From SZUA-36 sp963801195 (GTDB lineage Bacteria; Pseudomonadota; Gammaproteobacteria; Xanthomonadales; SZUA-36): a stretch of DNA of 64,000 bases. Where the stretch lies: assembly GCA_963801195.1 (NCBI GenBank), contig CAWDDX010000007.1, positions 1,426,001 to 1,490,000 on the forward strand, read 5' to 3'. The notes beneath the pieces were generated by a model. The model saw only the letters and a list, made by a program, of their open reading frames with translations, searched no databases and was not told the origin of the DNA. Both the position numbers and the translations under genes were made by a program. Of the stretch, positions 17,608-26,954 are shown one piece after another (positions within the stretch are counted from its first letter, which is position 1; each line of letters opens with the position of its first letter).

Positions 17608-19077
17608 ATGACCAGAGCAAAAGCCAACAAAGATCCGCTTGTAACCCGTCTCCTCGAAACATTGCCGGCGTCATGTATTGTCGACGACACGGTTTCGATG
17701 AAACCGTATGAATGCGACGGTCTCAGTGGTTACCGGCAAATGCCGCGCGTCGTGGTACTGCCAGAAACCATGGAACAGGTGCAGGCGGTGATGAAACTCT
17801 GCCAGCAGACCGGCACGCCGATCGTACCACGCGGCGCCGGCACCAGTTTGTCCGGCGGCGCCATGCCGCACAAAGACGGCGTGGTGTTGTCACTCGCCAG
17901 GCTCAACAGGATTTTGCACATCGATGCGGACAACCGCACCGCCACCGTGGAGGCCGGTGTGCGCAACCTGCAGATATCGGAGGCCGTGCAAGGGTTAGGG
18001 CTCTACTATGCGCCCGATCCGTCTTCCCAGATCGCCTGCACGATTGGCGGCAACGTCGCTGAAAATGCCGGCGGTGTTCACTGTCTCAAATATGGCCTGA
18101 CTGTACATAACATCCTGCGTATCAAAATGGTGGGCCTCGACGGCGAACTGATCACCATCGGCGGCACAGCCCTTGATTCTCCGGGTTATGACCTGCTGGC
18201 GCTGTTAATGGGCTCCGAGGGCATGCTGGGCATCGTGGTGGAGGTTACCGTCCGCTTACTGCCCAGGCCGCAGATTGCACGGGTGCTGATGGCTGCCTTT
18301 GACGATATCGAAGCGGCCGGCAACGCCGTCGCCGGCGTCATCGCCGCGGGTATCATACCCGGCGGCTTCGAGATGATGGACAAGGCGGCGATCCAGGCCG
18401 CAGAAGATTTTGTAAAGGCCGGCTATCCGACCGATGCCGAGGCCATCCTGCTGTGCGAGCTTGACGGCACGGAGGACGATGTCAGCAGCCAGGTTGAAAG
18501 AGTTGAGCAACTGCTGGCAGCATCGGGTGCAAAGGAAATCCGCCTCGCCGCAGATGAACTCGAGCGCGTGCGCTTTTGGTCCGGACGCAAGAATGCATTC
18601 CCGGCGATGGGCCGCATTTCACCGGATTATTACTGTATGGACGGGACCATTCCACGCAAGGAACTTGGCAGGGTCCTGACAAAAATATCCCGGCTATCCA
18701 TAAAACACGAACTCAGGGTCGCCAATGTTTTTCACGCCGGCGACGGCAACCTGCACCCGTTGATCATGTATGACGCCAACAATCCGGATGAATTCAGACG
18801 GGCCGAGGCTTTCGGCGCTGACATACTCGACGAGTGCGTGGCGGTCGGCGGCACGATTACCGGCGAGCACGGTGTCGGGGTCGAAAAAATTGACCGTATG
18901 TGTGTGCAGTTCGATGACGATACCCTGTCACAGTTCCGGGCGGTACGCCGGGCCTTTGATCCGGACGGCCTGCTGAACCCGGACAAGGCCGTGCCCACCC
19001 TTGCACGTTGTGCCGAGTTCAATGCAATGCACGTACACCACGGCAAGTTGCCACACCCCGAACTGGAGCGCTTCTGA
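17608..19077 (+). CDS. glcD: FAD-linked oxidase subunit, GlcD type (glycolate/D-lactate oxidase)
   Basis: A 489-residue flavoprotein. The FAD-binding PCMH domain (about residues 45-220) has PRGAGTSLSGGAMP and IGGNVAENAGGVHCLKYG, and the C-terminal FAD-oxidase domain has FHAGDGNLHPL. With GlcE and GlcF it oxidises glycolate or D-lactate to the keto acid and passes electrons to the respiratory chain at the membrane. Its stop overlaps the glcE start by one base (TGATG). Because murQ, which releases D-lactate, lies 7 kb away, D-lactate is an attractive alternative substrate, but that is inference. Confidence 0.93.
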   Translation: MTRAKANKDPLVTRLLETLPASCIVDDTVSMKPYECDGLSGYRQMPRVVVLPETMEQVQAVMKLCQQTGTPIVPRGAGTSLSGGAMPHKDGVVLSLARLNRILHIDADNRTATVEAGVRNLQISEAVQGLGLYYAPDPSSQIACTIGGNVAENAGGVHCLKYGLTVHNILRIKMVGLDGELITIGGTALDSPGYDLLALLMGSEGMLGIVVEVTVRLLPRPQIARVLMAAFDDIEAAGNAVAGVIAAGIIPGGFEMMDKAAIQAAEDFVKAGYPTDAEAILLCELDGTEDDVSSQVERVEQLLAASGAKEIRLAADELERVRFWSGRKNAFPAMGRISPDYYCMDGTIPRKELGRVLTKISRLSIKHELRVANVFHAGDGNLHPLIMYDANNPDEFRRAEAFGADILDECVAVGGTITGEHGVGVEKIDRMCVQFDDDTLSQFRAVRRAFDPDGLLNPDKAVPTLARCAEFNAMHVHHGKLPHPELERF

Positions 19078-20159
19078 TGCCGGACCGCGCCACTGAAATC
19101 GCGGCGACTGTAAAAGCTGCTTTTGAGCAGCAGACACCGCTGAACATCATCGGCGCCGGGACGAAGTCTTTCCTCGGACGCGAAGCCGTTGCTGCCGGGC
19201 GGCTTGATGTCACCGCACACAACGGTATCGTCGAATACGACCCCGCCGAACTGGTCATGGTCGCGCGTGCCGGAACGCCGTTGCTGGAAATCGGAAAGGT
19301 GCTCGAGACGAACCGGCAGATGTTCGGATTTGAACCGCCGTTTGTCGATGCAGGCGCAACCCTTGGCGGGGCCGTGGCTGCGGGACTGGCCGGACCCCGG
19401 CGAGCCTATACCGGCGCTGTGCGTGATTTCATGCTGGGCGCCACGTTTGTCAATGGTAAAGGCCAGGTCATCACCGCCGGTGGCAAGGTCATGAAAAATG
19501 TCGCGGGTTTTGACTTGTTCCGGCCAATGGCCCGCTCAATGGGCACACTGGGTGTACTGCTGGAGGTCGCCTTACGGGTGTTGCCGTTACCGGAGTTTGA
19601 AAAAACCCTGTTACACAAGGAAACAGATGAACTGACTGCGCTGCAAAAAATGAACCAGTGGCCGCTGCAGACGCAGGCCATCAGCGCGACCAGCTGGGAT
19701 GGCCAGCACATCCGTATCCGCCTGTCGGGTTCGGCATCCGGTATAGAACAGGCACGCACACAGATTGGCGGAGATTTTGTCGATGGAACAGACTACTGGC
19801 ACGACCTCAACAATTTCAAACTGGACTTTTTCCAAAACAAAAGCAATCTCTGGCGCGTCTGCCTTGCACCGATGAGCGAGCCCCTCGGCATAAACGGCCA
19901 TCAGTTGATCGACTGGGGCGGTGCGCAACGCTGGCTCAAAAGCGACGAACCCGAGGTGGCGATACGCCTGCGGGCCAGCCGCTTGAGCGGTTATGCCGAA
20001 TGCTTCAGCAACAGCCCTGAGATTGCCACTTTTCACCCGCTGGAGGGGAATATACTGGCTGCCAACCGGCAATTCAAAGCCGCACTCGACCCATTGGGTA
20101 TCCTGAACCCCGGACGCCTGTACCCGGAACCGCAACAGCATGCAGATCAAGCTCGATAA
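19077..20159 (+). CDS. glcE: glycolate oxidase FAD-binding subunit GlcE
   Basis: A 360-residue second FAD-binding subunit of the glycolate oxidase complex. It is homologous to the N-terminal domain of GlcD: GAGTKSFLGRE, then TLGGAVAAGLAGPRRAYTGA and GGKVMKNVAGFDL. The start at ATG 19077 overlaps the glcD stop; the open frame before it is non-homologous. It overlaps glcF by 20 nt. Order and spacing are those of the standard glcDEF operon. Confidence 0.92.
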   Translation: MPDRATEIAATVKAAFEQQTPLNIIGAGTKSFLGREAVAAGRLDVTAHNGIVEYDPAELVMVARAGTPLLEIGKVLETNRQMFGFEPPFVDAGATLGGAVAAGLAGPRRAYTGAVRDFMLGATFVNGKGQVITAGGKVMKNVAGFDLFRPMARSMGTLGVLLEVALRVLPLPEFEKTLLHKETDELTALQKMNQWPLQTQAISATSWDGQHIRIRLSGSASGIEQARTQIGGDFVDGTDYWHDLNNFKLDFFQNKSNLWRVCLAPMSEPLGINGHQLIDWGGAQRWLKSDEPEVAIRLRASRLSGYAECFSNSPEIATFHPLEGNILAANRQFKAALDPLGILNPGRLYPEPQQHADQAR

Positions 20160-21366
20160 AAGGTTCGAAAGTGAGGCCTGGGCACAGGAGGCCGGAAGCA
20201 TCGTGCGTAAATGCGTGCACTGCGGCTTTTGCAACGCGACCTGCCCCACTTACCAGTTGCTCGGAGATGAAGCAGATGGACCGCGCGGCCGGATATACCT
20301 GGTCACCCAGTTGCTGGAAGGCCAAGCGGCCAGCGAGCAGGCGCGCACCCACCTCGACCGTTGCCTTCTGTGCCGCGCCTGTGAGACCACCTGCCCCTCC
20401 GGTGTCTCCTACGGACGTTTACTGGAGACGGGCAGGCACATGCTGGAACAACAGCGGCCACGCTCCGGGCTCGACTGGCTGAAACGCAAAGTCATGACCA
20501 CCGTGATCCCGCGCAACCGCCTGTTGCAAACCGGCGTCAACCTGGCGAGGCCGATACGTGCTTTGCTGCCTTCGGTACTTTCCAGTCAATTGCCGTTAAC
20601 GGGCAAGAACCTGACCCGGCCACGCACCAATCACGCTCGCAAAATGCTGCTGCTGGAGGGCTGCGCACAGGCGAGCCTGACCCCGGAGACAAACGCCGCG
20701 GCCGCCAGGGTGCTCGACCGGTTTGGCATCACGCTGGTTTCGGAAAACCGGCGCGGCTGTTGTGGTGCGGTCCGTCTGCATACGTCCGAACGGGAAAAAG
20801 GACTCGATGACATCAGGCAGCGAATCGATACCTGGTGGCCATCCGTAGGCGCGGGCCTTGAGGCGATTGTCTCCACTGCCAGCGGATGCGGGGTGACCGT
20901 CAAGGACTATGGCGAACTGCTGAAAGACGACCCGGAATATGCCGGCAAGGCGATGCGGGTGGCGCAACTGGCCGTGGATATTTCGGAGGTCATCGGCGCC
21001 GAATTGCAGAAATCACCACCCGCCCTGAAACTTGCCGCCGACCTCAAAGTCGCATTCCACAGCCCCTGCACACTGCAGCATGGTCAGAAGTTGAACGGCC
21101 GGGTTGAAGCATTGCTCAGACTGACGGGCTTTAAACTCGTGCCGGTTGCCGACCCTCACCTGTGCTGCGGTTCTGCTGGTACATACTCGGTGCTGCAACC
21201 GGTCTTATCAGGCCGCTTGAAAACGGATAAACTGGCCAATTTACAGGCCCATTCGCCGGATATCATTGCGACGGCAAACGTGGGCTGTCAACTCCACTTG
21301 CGCAAAGATTCAAAAATACCGGTGATACACTGGATAGAGCTTCTGGACACGCTGAAAGGATCATAA
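20140..21366 (+). CDS. glcF: glycolate oxidase iron-sulfur subunit GlcF
   Basis: A 408-residue electron-transfer subunit. It has two N-terminal 4Fe-4S motifs, CVHCGFCNATCPTY and CLLCRACETTCPSG, and two C-terminal CCG-type (heterodisulfide reductase-like) domains with RGCCGAV and LCCGSAG. It carries electrons from GlcD/E towards the quinone pool. The TAA stop abuts the murA ATG, and the murA ribosome site AAGGA lies inside this gene, so glcDEF and murA should be cotranscribed and translationally coupled. Confidence 0.94.
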   Translation: MQIKLDKRFESEAWAQEAGSIVRKCVHCGFCNATCPTYQLLGDEADGPRGRIYLVTQLLEGQAASEQARTHLDRCLLCRACETTCPSGVSYGRLLETGRHMLEQQRPRSGLDWLKRKVMTTVIPRNRLLQTGVNLARPIRALLPSVLSSQLPLTGKNLTRPRTNHARKMLLLEGCAQASLTPETNAAAARVLDRFGITLVSENRRGCCGAVRLHTSEREKGLDDIRQRIDTWWPSVGAGLEAIVSTASGCGVTVKDYGELLKDDPEYAGKAMRVAQLAVDISEVIGAELQKSPPALKLAADLKVAFHSPCTLQHGQKLNGRVEALLRLTGFKLVPVADPHLCCGSAGTYSVLQPVLSGRLKTDKLANLQAHSPDIIATANVGCQLHLRKDSKIPVIHWIELLDTLKGS

Positions 21367-22623
21367 ATGGATGTAATGCATATCAGGGGCGGTATTCCGC
21401 TGAACGGAAGCGTCGCCACAAGTGGCGCCAAGAACGCAGCCCTGCCCTTGCTGTTTGCCACGTTGCTGGCCGAAGGCGAACACACCTTTGAAAACGTTCC
21501 GAATCTCAAGGACATCGACTCGACCGAGTTGTTGTTGAATCACCTCAACTGCAAAACTGTAAGAAACGGAACGCAGTTGAAGGTTTATGTGAAACGGCCG
21601 GAAAATATCGTTGCGCCCTATGACATCGTGCGCAAGATGCGCGCCAGCATCCTCTGCCTCGGCCCCCTGCTGGCACGCTATGGCGAAGCCAAGGTGAGTC
21701 TGCCCGGCGGTTGTGCCATCGGTTCCCGACCTATCAACCTCCATATTGAACCGCTGCGGCAACTCGGCGCGCAGATCGAAATCGAAAATGGTTACGTCAT
21801 CGCCAGGGCCAAAAAGCTCATGGGTGACCGCATCGTATTCGATTTTGCCACCGTCGGCGGCACTGAAAACATCATGATGGCCGCATGTCTTTGCAGCGGT
21901 ACTACGATCATGGAAAACGTCGCCAAGGAACCCGAAATCGTCGACCTCGCGCGTTGCCTGCGCGGCATGGGCGCAAAGATTGAGGGTGAGGGCAGCAGCG
22001 TCATTACCATCGAAGGTGTCGAGGAACTGCAACCGGCCAGGCACACGGTCATTCCCGACCGCATAGAAGCGGGAACGCTATTGATCGCCGGGGCGATCAC
22101 GGGTGGTGACGTCAAGGTCACCCATTGCGTGCCCAAGGATATCGACTCTTTGATCAACAAGCTGGTCGATTGCGGCTTCGAGATCGAAACCGGCGCAGAT
22201 TGGGTACGCGTCAAGCCCTGTTCACAATGGTCTGCAATCGACGTGGATACAGCGCCGCACCCCGGTTTCCCAACCGACCTCCAGGCCCAATTCATGGCGC
22301 TGATGACGCAGGCCAGCGGAACCTCGGTAATCACCGAGCGAATCTTTGAAAACCGCTTTATGCACGTACAGGAACTGGCCCGCATGGGTGCCAACATCAC
22401 GCCAAAATCGCAGGTGGCTGTGGTGCGCGGCAAGAAAGGCGGTCTCAGCGGGGCACCGGTTATGGCGACCGATTTACGCGCCAGCGCCTGCCTGATCCTG
22501 GCGGCTATGGCCACCCAGGGGCAAACCACGGTAGCCCGTATCTACCACCTTGACCGTGGTTACGAAAAACTGGAAGTCAAACTACAGGGCCTGGGCGCAC
22601 ACATCGAGCGGTGCGCCGTTTGA
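21367..22623 (+). CDS. murA: UDP-N-acetylglucosamine 1-carboxyvinyltransferase
   Basis: A 418-residue enzyme for the first committed step of peptidoglycan synthesis (enolpyruvyl transfer from PEP to UDP-GlcNAc). It has the N-terminal SGAKNAALPLLFATLLAEG, the catalytic Cys loop LPGGCAIGSRP (Cys at about residue 118) and the C-terminal TDLQAQFMALM and TERIFENRFMHV. Because the Cys is present, the natural Asp-type fosfomycin resistance is not expected. The position as the last gene of a glcDEF operon is unusual for proteobacteria, where murA usually follows mla or ibaG genes. Confidence 0.95.
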   Translation: MDVMHIRGGIPLNGSVATSGAKNAALPLLFATLLAEGEHTFENVPNLKDIDSTELLLNHLNCKTVRNGTQLKVYVKRPENIVAPYDIVRKMRASILCLGPLLARYGEAKVSLPGGCAIGSRPINLHIEPLRQLGAQIEIENGYVIARAKKLMGDRIVFDFATVGGTENIMMAACLCSGTTIMENVAKEPEIVDLARCLRGMGAKIEGEGSSVITIEGVEELQPARHTVIPDRIEAGTLLIAGAITGGDVKVTHCVPKDIDSLINKLVDCGFEIETGADWVRVKPCSQWSAIDVDTAPHPGFPTDLQAQFMALMTQASGTSVITERIFENRFMHVQELARMGANITPKSQVAVVRGKKGGLSGAPVMATDLRASACLILAAMATQGQTTVARIYHLDRGYEKLEVKLQGLGAHIERCAV

Positions 22624-22706
22624 GACGCCAGAGCAGGTATTTATCAATCGGATCCTTCGGCCATGCTGAATAGCAACACGCCTCCAGCGGCGCAAATCCT
22701 GGCCTT

Positions 22707-23546
22707 TTACCAGTTGAAATTAATGGCAGCAACCGGACCGCTATAGGTCATCTTGGTACTGCCTACCCAATCCGCGCTGTCGACATCGACGTGCAAATTA
22801 AAATATTGCCAGGACAAATCGAAGCCAACGTGGTCCCAAGCCTGATAACCGACCCCGGCAGAAGCATTCCACAGACCGCCGTCATAATCGCCGATACTGG
22901 CGCTGATCCAGTCTACCCTGCCGTGCAGCAACCAGTGTTTGGCGGGTGAAAAGTTATACCACCCGCCGATATTCGGCAGTATCTGACTGCCACCGACGTC
23001 TGCGCGCCGGACCCCCGTTGTTTCATCATTGAACTTTGCTTCGCCTTCAATGTATGCAGAAATATCCAGGTTATGAATACCGACTCCAAGGCCAAAATCA
23101 TGCTGCTCGTTTTTGATAATAGACCGGCCGAGAAATACACGGGTGACAGCCAGCTTGACGCCTGCCTCGGCATAGGTGCCTTTTTGGAAGGTCAGATCCT
23201 CCCATTCGATATCTTCATCCAGTTCAGCGCTACCCGTGGCCTTGTTACTGAAATACTGCCCCCACAGGCTCCACTTTTTCTCACCGCCGAAGTTCCAGCG
23301 TAACTGCCCATTGAAAAAACTGCTGTGATTACTGACACCAAGTGCGTCATTGAAATCCACATCATCTCCGGGATTGCCGATGGCGTCCGACTCAATATCA
23401 AAAGAGTTGGACGATCTCATGTAGCCAAGTGAGGCGTAAAAAGTGTCGGAAAGCACCGGATGATAATCGTAGTCCTGGGCCAACAAGGTGCCGGGAACCG
23501 CCAAAAGGATCATGCAATGCAGGAAAAGGGGGAATCTATTTTTCAT
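22707..23546 (-). CDS. outer-membrane beta-barrel protein, unknown family
   Basis: A 279-residue exported protein. The signal peptide (MKNRFPLFLHCMILL..., cleaved after LLAQ or nearby) is followed by alternating amphipathic strands rich in Gly, Trp and Tyr, ending in the aromatic residue Trp (VAAINFNW) as outer-membrane barrels do. Repeats such as WSLWGQYF, VGIHNLDISAYIEG and YNFSPAKHWLLHGRVDW look like neighbouring strands of a porin or OmpW-like barrel. It lies just downstream of ampG on the same strand with a 107-nt gap, so it may serve muropeptide uptake; that is only context. Confidence 0.65.
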   Translation of the reverse strand: MKNRFPLFLHCMILLAVPGTLLAQDYDYHPVLSDTFYASLGYMRSSNSFDIESDAIGNPGDDVDFNDALGVSNHSSFFNGQLRWNFGGEKKWSLWGQYFSNKATGSAELDEDIEWEDLTFQKGTYAEAGVKLAVTRVFLGRSIIKNEQHDFGLGVGIHNLDISAYIEGEAKFNDETTGVRRADVGGSQILPNIGGWYNFSPAKHWLLHGRVDWISASIGDYDGGLWNASAGVGYQAWDHVGFDLSWQYFNLHVDVDSADWVGSTKMTYSGPVAAINFNW

Positions 23547-23653
23547 GAGGGCTTCACTTCAGTAAATACCTGTGATTAAAATAAGTGTGATTCGGGGTGT
23601 GAAAACGTGATTATATAGCAACACGCGCGCACCGTTAAACGTACACGTCAGGA

Positions 23654-25003
23654 TCAGTCTTCTTTCCTGCCAAATGACCTGTCGAGTGGAATCAACAGGG
23701 TGACGACAAACGATGGCAGCGTCGCAACCATCACCCAGATAAAGAAATACTGGTAACCCAGTAACTCCTGTAGCCAGCCGCTGAACATACCCGGCAGCAT
23801 CATGCCAAGCGCCATGAAACCGGTGCAGATAGCGTAATGGGCGGTCTGGTGGGCGCCGTTGGAGATGTACAGCATATAGAGCATGTAGGCCGCAAAACCG
23901 AAGCCGTAGCCGAACTGCTCGACGCCCACGGCGAGGTTGATAACCAGGAGACTGCCGGGCAGCACAGTGGAAAGGAATACGTAGACAAGGTTGGGCAGGT
24001 TGATCGCGAGAACCATCCAGAACAGCCAGTACTTCAAACCATTGCGCGCGGCCAGGAAACCGCCCAGCAGTCCGCCCAGGGTGAGCATGACGACGCCGAT
24101 CGTCCCGTAGGCAAAGCCGACCTGCCCGGTATTCAGCGCCAGTCCGCCGAGTTCCGGTGCGTCCAGCATGAAAGGCGCCGCGAGTTTGACCAGTTGCGCT
24201 TCTGCAAACCTGAACAGCAACAGGAATGCCAGGATCAGGCCGATTTTGGGCCTTTTGAAAAAGGCTGCGAAGGTTTGCAGAGACTCCCGTATGACTTCTG
24301 CAAAACTTTCATGCAACCGCGGGACGTCCTCGACGGGCCTGGGTAAAACAAACCGGTGCCACGCAAAAAAGATCACGAACATGCCCGCCATGACATAGAA
24401 GGTAAACGCCCAAGCCATGGCCGTGCCCGGTTCAGCCGAAACCCCGGCGCCCGCCACAAAAAGCGCGTCTTTTGACCGCATGACCTTTTCCAGCACACCG
24501 GCCAGCATGATCAACAGACCCTGGCCGGCGATCATTGCCAGGCGGTAGAAGGTGCTCCTGATACCCACGAACCAGGTCTGGTCATGCTTGGAAAGACCCA
24601 GCATATAAAATCCGTCCGCCGCGATATCATGCGTGGCCGAACTGAAAGCCAGCAACCACAGAAAAGCCAGTGATAACCTGAAAAAGTTATCCGCCGGCAG
24701 GGTCAGCGCCACGCCGCCGAGACCGGCCCCGATCAACAACTGCATCGCGATGATCCAGCTTCTTTTTGTCCGCAGAATATCGACAAACGGACTCCAGAAC
24801 GGTTTGATGACCCAGGGCAGGTACAACCAACTGGTATAAAGCGCAATATCGGTATTGGATATGCCCAGCCGCTTGTACATGATCACCGCGACCGACATGA
24901 CGACCACGTAGGGTAATCCGCTGGCGAAATACAGGCTTGGAATCCACGCCCAGGCGGCCGGTTTTCTTTCCGTCCCGTCTTTCTGACCTATTTGACCGGT
25001 CAC
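23654..25003 (-). CDS. ampG: AmpG-like muropeptide permease (MFS)
   Basis: A 449-residue major-facilitator protein with 12 or more transmembrane segments. The opening (SLYFASGLPYVVVMSVAVIM and the following LYLPWVIKPFWSPFVD) and the mid-protein ATHDIAADGFY match the AmpG family, which imports anhydro-muropeptides or GlcNAc-anhMurNAc by proton symport. Its GTG start overlaps the kinase stop (GTGA), and the kinase overlaps murQ, giving a coupled murQ-kinase-ampG operon. This context supports a cell-wall sugar substrate. It is slightly shorter than E. coli AmpG. Confidence 0.83.
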   Translation of the reverse strand: MTGQIGQKDGTERKPAAWAWIPSLYFASGLPYVVVMSVAVIMYKRLGISNTDIALYTSWLYLPWVIKPFWSPFVDILRTKRSWIIAMQLLIGAGLGGVALTLPADNFFRLSLAFLWLLAFSSATHDIAADGFYMLGLSKHDQTWFVGIRSTFYRLAMIAGQGLLIMLAGVLEKVMRSKDALFVAGAGVSAEPGTAMAWAFTFYVMAGMFVIFFAWHRFVLPRPVEDVPRLHESFAEVIRESLQTFAAFFKRPKIGLILAFLLLFRFAEAQLVKLAAPFMLDAPELGGLALNTGQVGFAYGTIGVVMLTLGGLLGGFLAARNGLKYWLFWMVLAINLPNLVYVFLSTVLPGSLLVINLAVGVEQFGYGFGFAAYMLYMLYISNGAHQTAHYAICTGFMALGMMLPGMFSGWLQELLGYQYFFIWVMVATLPSFVVTLLIPLDRSFGRKED

Positions 25004-26019
25004 TTTGGAGCAGGGCCCGAATCACCCGGATGCTGACCAGATAGTCTGGCCCGGCACATCTTCAGACAACCCATCACAGGTTCGTTAACCAGCGTGACCC
25101 CGGCGGGCGGGCGCTTGATGTGGTTCAGCCTGACCAGCAGTTCATCACGAAAAAGCTGGCTGCTGCAGACGACACCTCCGGCCAGTGCGAGTGGATAGGG
25201 ACGCTTAAACGCCAATGCCTTTGCAACCGCCGCCACCAGTTTAATGGTCTCCGTAACCGCCCCGGTGACAATTCTTCGCGCCACCTTGTCGTGCAGCGCG
25301 GCGGCCTCCATGACAATCGGCGCGAGCGCCGCAACCGCACGCCTTGTGTCAGGGCCTGCGGACACCTCACTGAGAATGCTCCTGGGATCCTCCGTCCCGA
25401 GTTGATCCAGCACCATTTCCGACAACAGGGTTTCCGGACCGATGTCATCGCTCGCCTCGGCTACCGCTGCAAGGGCCTTGTAACCGAGATAGAACCCGCT
25501 GCCCTTGTCGCCGAACCAGTGCCCCCAACCGCCCTTGGTGACCGACTGGCCGTTGGGGTCGACACCGAGCGCGACGGAACCGGTGCCAACGATCAATGCG
25601 ATACCCCAACCTTCATTCGTACCATGGGCGAGCACCGGCAGGGCGTCGTGGACAGTATCCATGCTCAATGCGAGCTTGCGGTGTTCCGCCCAGTGGCTGA
25701 CGTCTTTCTGCACATCGGGTGAAGTGCTGCCGGCCAGCGCCAGCACCGCATAGTCGAGACACCTGCCCGTCACGCCGGCCGCGCTCATGGCTTCGTCAAT
25801 CGCATGATCAAGGCTGTTGAGTGATTGCTCCTTACCCGATAATCTCAGGTTGGACGGTCCGCCACGGCCACGGCCGAGGATGGAAATCTGCCCCGCGTCA
25901 TCGAGCGCGGCGACCAGCGCAAGGGTCTTCGAACCACCGCCATCCACACCCAGCACAAGCCGCGACGCGCCCGCAGCATCTGCGTCAGAAAAATACCCGG
26001 TTGAAACTGTAGTCATCAT
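25000..26019 (-). CDS. BadF/BcrA-type N-acetylmuramic acid / N-acetylglucosamine kinase
   Basis: A 339-residue ASKHA-fold ATPase with the phosphate-1 motif GVDGGGSKT (residues 24-32), phosphate-2 region LIVGTGSVALG and adenosine region LALAGGVVCSS. Members of this branch phosphorylate GlcNAc and/or MurNAc (NagK, MurK). Coupling to murQ upstream (overlap about 4 nt) and ampG downstream makes MurNAc the likely main substrate, giving MurNAc-6-phosphate for MurQ. The first 20 residues precede the fold, and a later start is possible. Confidence 0.87.
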   Translation of the reverse strand: MMTTVSTGYFSDADAAGASRLVLGVDGGGSKTLALVAALDDAGQISILGRGRGGPSNLRLSGKEQSLNSLDHAIDEAMSAAGVTGRCLDYAVLALAGSTSPDVQKDVSHWAEHRKLALSMDTVHDALPVLAHGTNEGWGIALIVGTGSVALGVDPNGQSVTKGGWGHWFGDKGSGFYLGYKALAAVAEASDDIGPETLLSEMVLDQLGTEDPRSILSEVSAGPDTRRAVAALAPIVMEAAALHDKVARRIVTGAVTETIKLVAAVAKALAFKRPYPLALAGGVVCSSQLFRDELLVRLNHIKRPPAGVTLVNEPVMGCLKMCRARLSGQHPGDSGPAPK

Positions 26020-26954
26020 ACCCCTGCCCCGCCGCTCGGCTGTCCAGACTCCAACGCACGCCGCAAGTGCCCCCCGGACACTTCCAGGCGCTCACGCGCG
26101 GCCTGCGGCGAAATACGCAATTGATGTGAAACGACGGCGGTTTTGACCTCGCCATCGCACGCTTCCAGGAGACGTACGGCCTGCGAACCACCGCAGTCCG
26201 TCAGTGTTGCGACAATCCGCTGCGCCCGTTCGGCCAGCTTGACATTGCTGGCGCGGAGATCGACCATCAGGTTGCTGTAGGTCTTCCCCAGGCGCACCAT
26301 GGCGCCGGTGGTGAGCATGTTCAGCACCATCTTGGTCGCCGTTCCGGCTTTGAGACGCGTAGAGCCTGTCAGCACTTCCGGACCGACCAGCGGGATGATA
26401 TTCAAGTCGGCGTGCGGGACAAGCTCTGCGTCATGGTTGCAACTGAAACCGATCGCACAGGCGCCGGTATCACGGGCGAAATCCAGCGCACCGATCACGT
26501 AGGGCGTACGCCCACTCGCCGCGATGCCGACAACCACATCACCGGCGCTGAGCCCGATCTTCTGCAGGTCCTGCTTTCCCGCCAACCTCGAATCCTCTGC
26601 TCCCTCTACCGCCTTGACCAGCCCCTCTGGACCTCCGGCGATCAAGCCGACGACCTGCTCCGGATCGGTATTGAAAGTGGGCGGGCATTCTACCGCGTCG
26701 AGTACACCGAGGCGACCGGACGTGCCGGCGCCGACATATATGAGCCGGCCACCCTTGCCAAGCCGATCCGCGATCACGTCGATGGCGTGCGCGATGTTTT
26801 CCGCCACGGCAGCCACCGCGAGCGCAACCTTCTCGTCCTCGGAGTTGATCAACTTGACAAGCTCAAGTGAGGTAAGATTATCCAAATCCTCCGTGCGGGT
26901 ATTGCGCGTCTCTGTCGTCAACATGCCAAGGGTGGTCTCAATGGAATCTGTCAT
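26016..26954 (-). CDS. murQ: N-acetylmuramic acid 6-phosphate etherase
   Basis: A 312-residue SIS-domain lyase that splits MurNAc-6-phosphate into GlcNAc-6-phosphate and D-lactate. It has the N-terminal TTETRNTRTEDLDNL, the SIS core YVGAGTSGRLGVLDAVE with the catalytic Glu at about 89, GIAASGRTPYV and the late STRLKAGTATKMVLNMLTT. The C-terminal helical region (ISPQAARERLE) is also typical. The ATG at 26954 shares two bases with the divergent namZ ATG (CATG at 26952-26955); the next in-frame Met is residue 11. It heads the murQ-kinase-ampG operon. Confidence 0.94.
   Translation of the reverse strand: MTDSIETTLGMLTTETRNTRTEDLDNLTSLELVKLINSEDEKVALAVAAVAENIAHAIDVIADRLGKGGRLIYVGAGTSGRLGVLDAVECPPTFNTDPEQVVGLIAGGPEGLVKAVEGAEDSRLAGKQDLQKIGLSAGDVVVGIAASGRTPYVIGALDFARDTGACAIGFSCNHDAELVPHADLNIIPLVGPEVLTGSTRLKAGTATKMVLNMLTTGAMVRLGKTYSNLMVDLRASNVKLAERAQRIVATLTDCGGSQAVRLLEACDGEVKTAVVSHQLRISPQAARERLEVSGGHLRRALESGQPSGGAGV

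Noticed and set aside
17231..17674. 147-codon frame through MITE copy A (and a similar frame at 53395-53673)
   Set aside because: Both lie within the palindromic element and share sequence only because the element is repeated; no start signal or domain.
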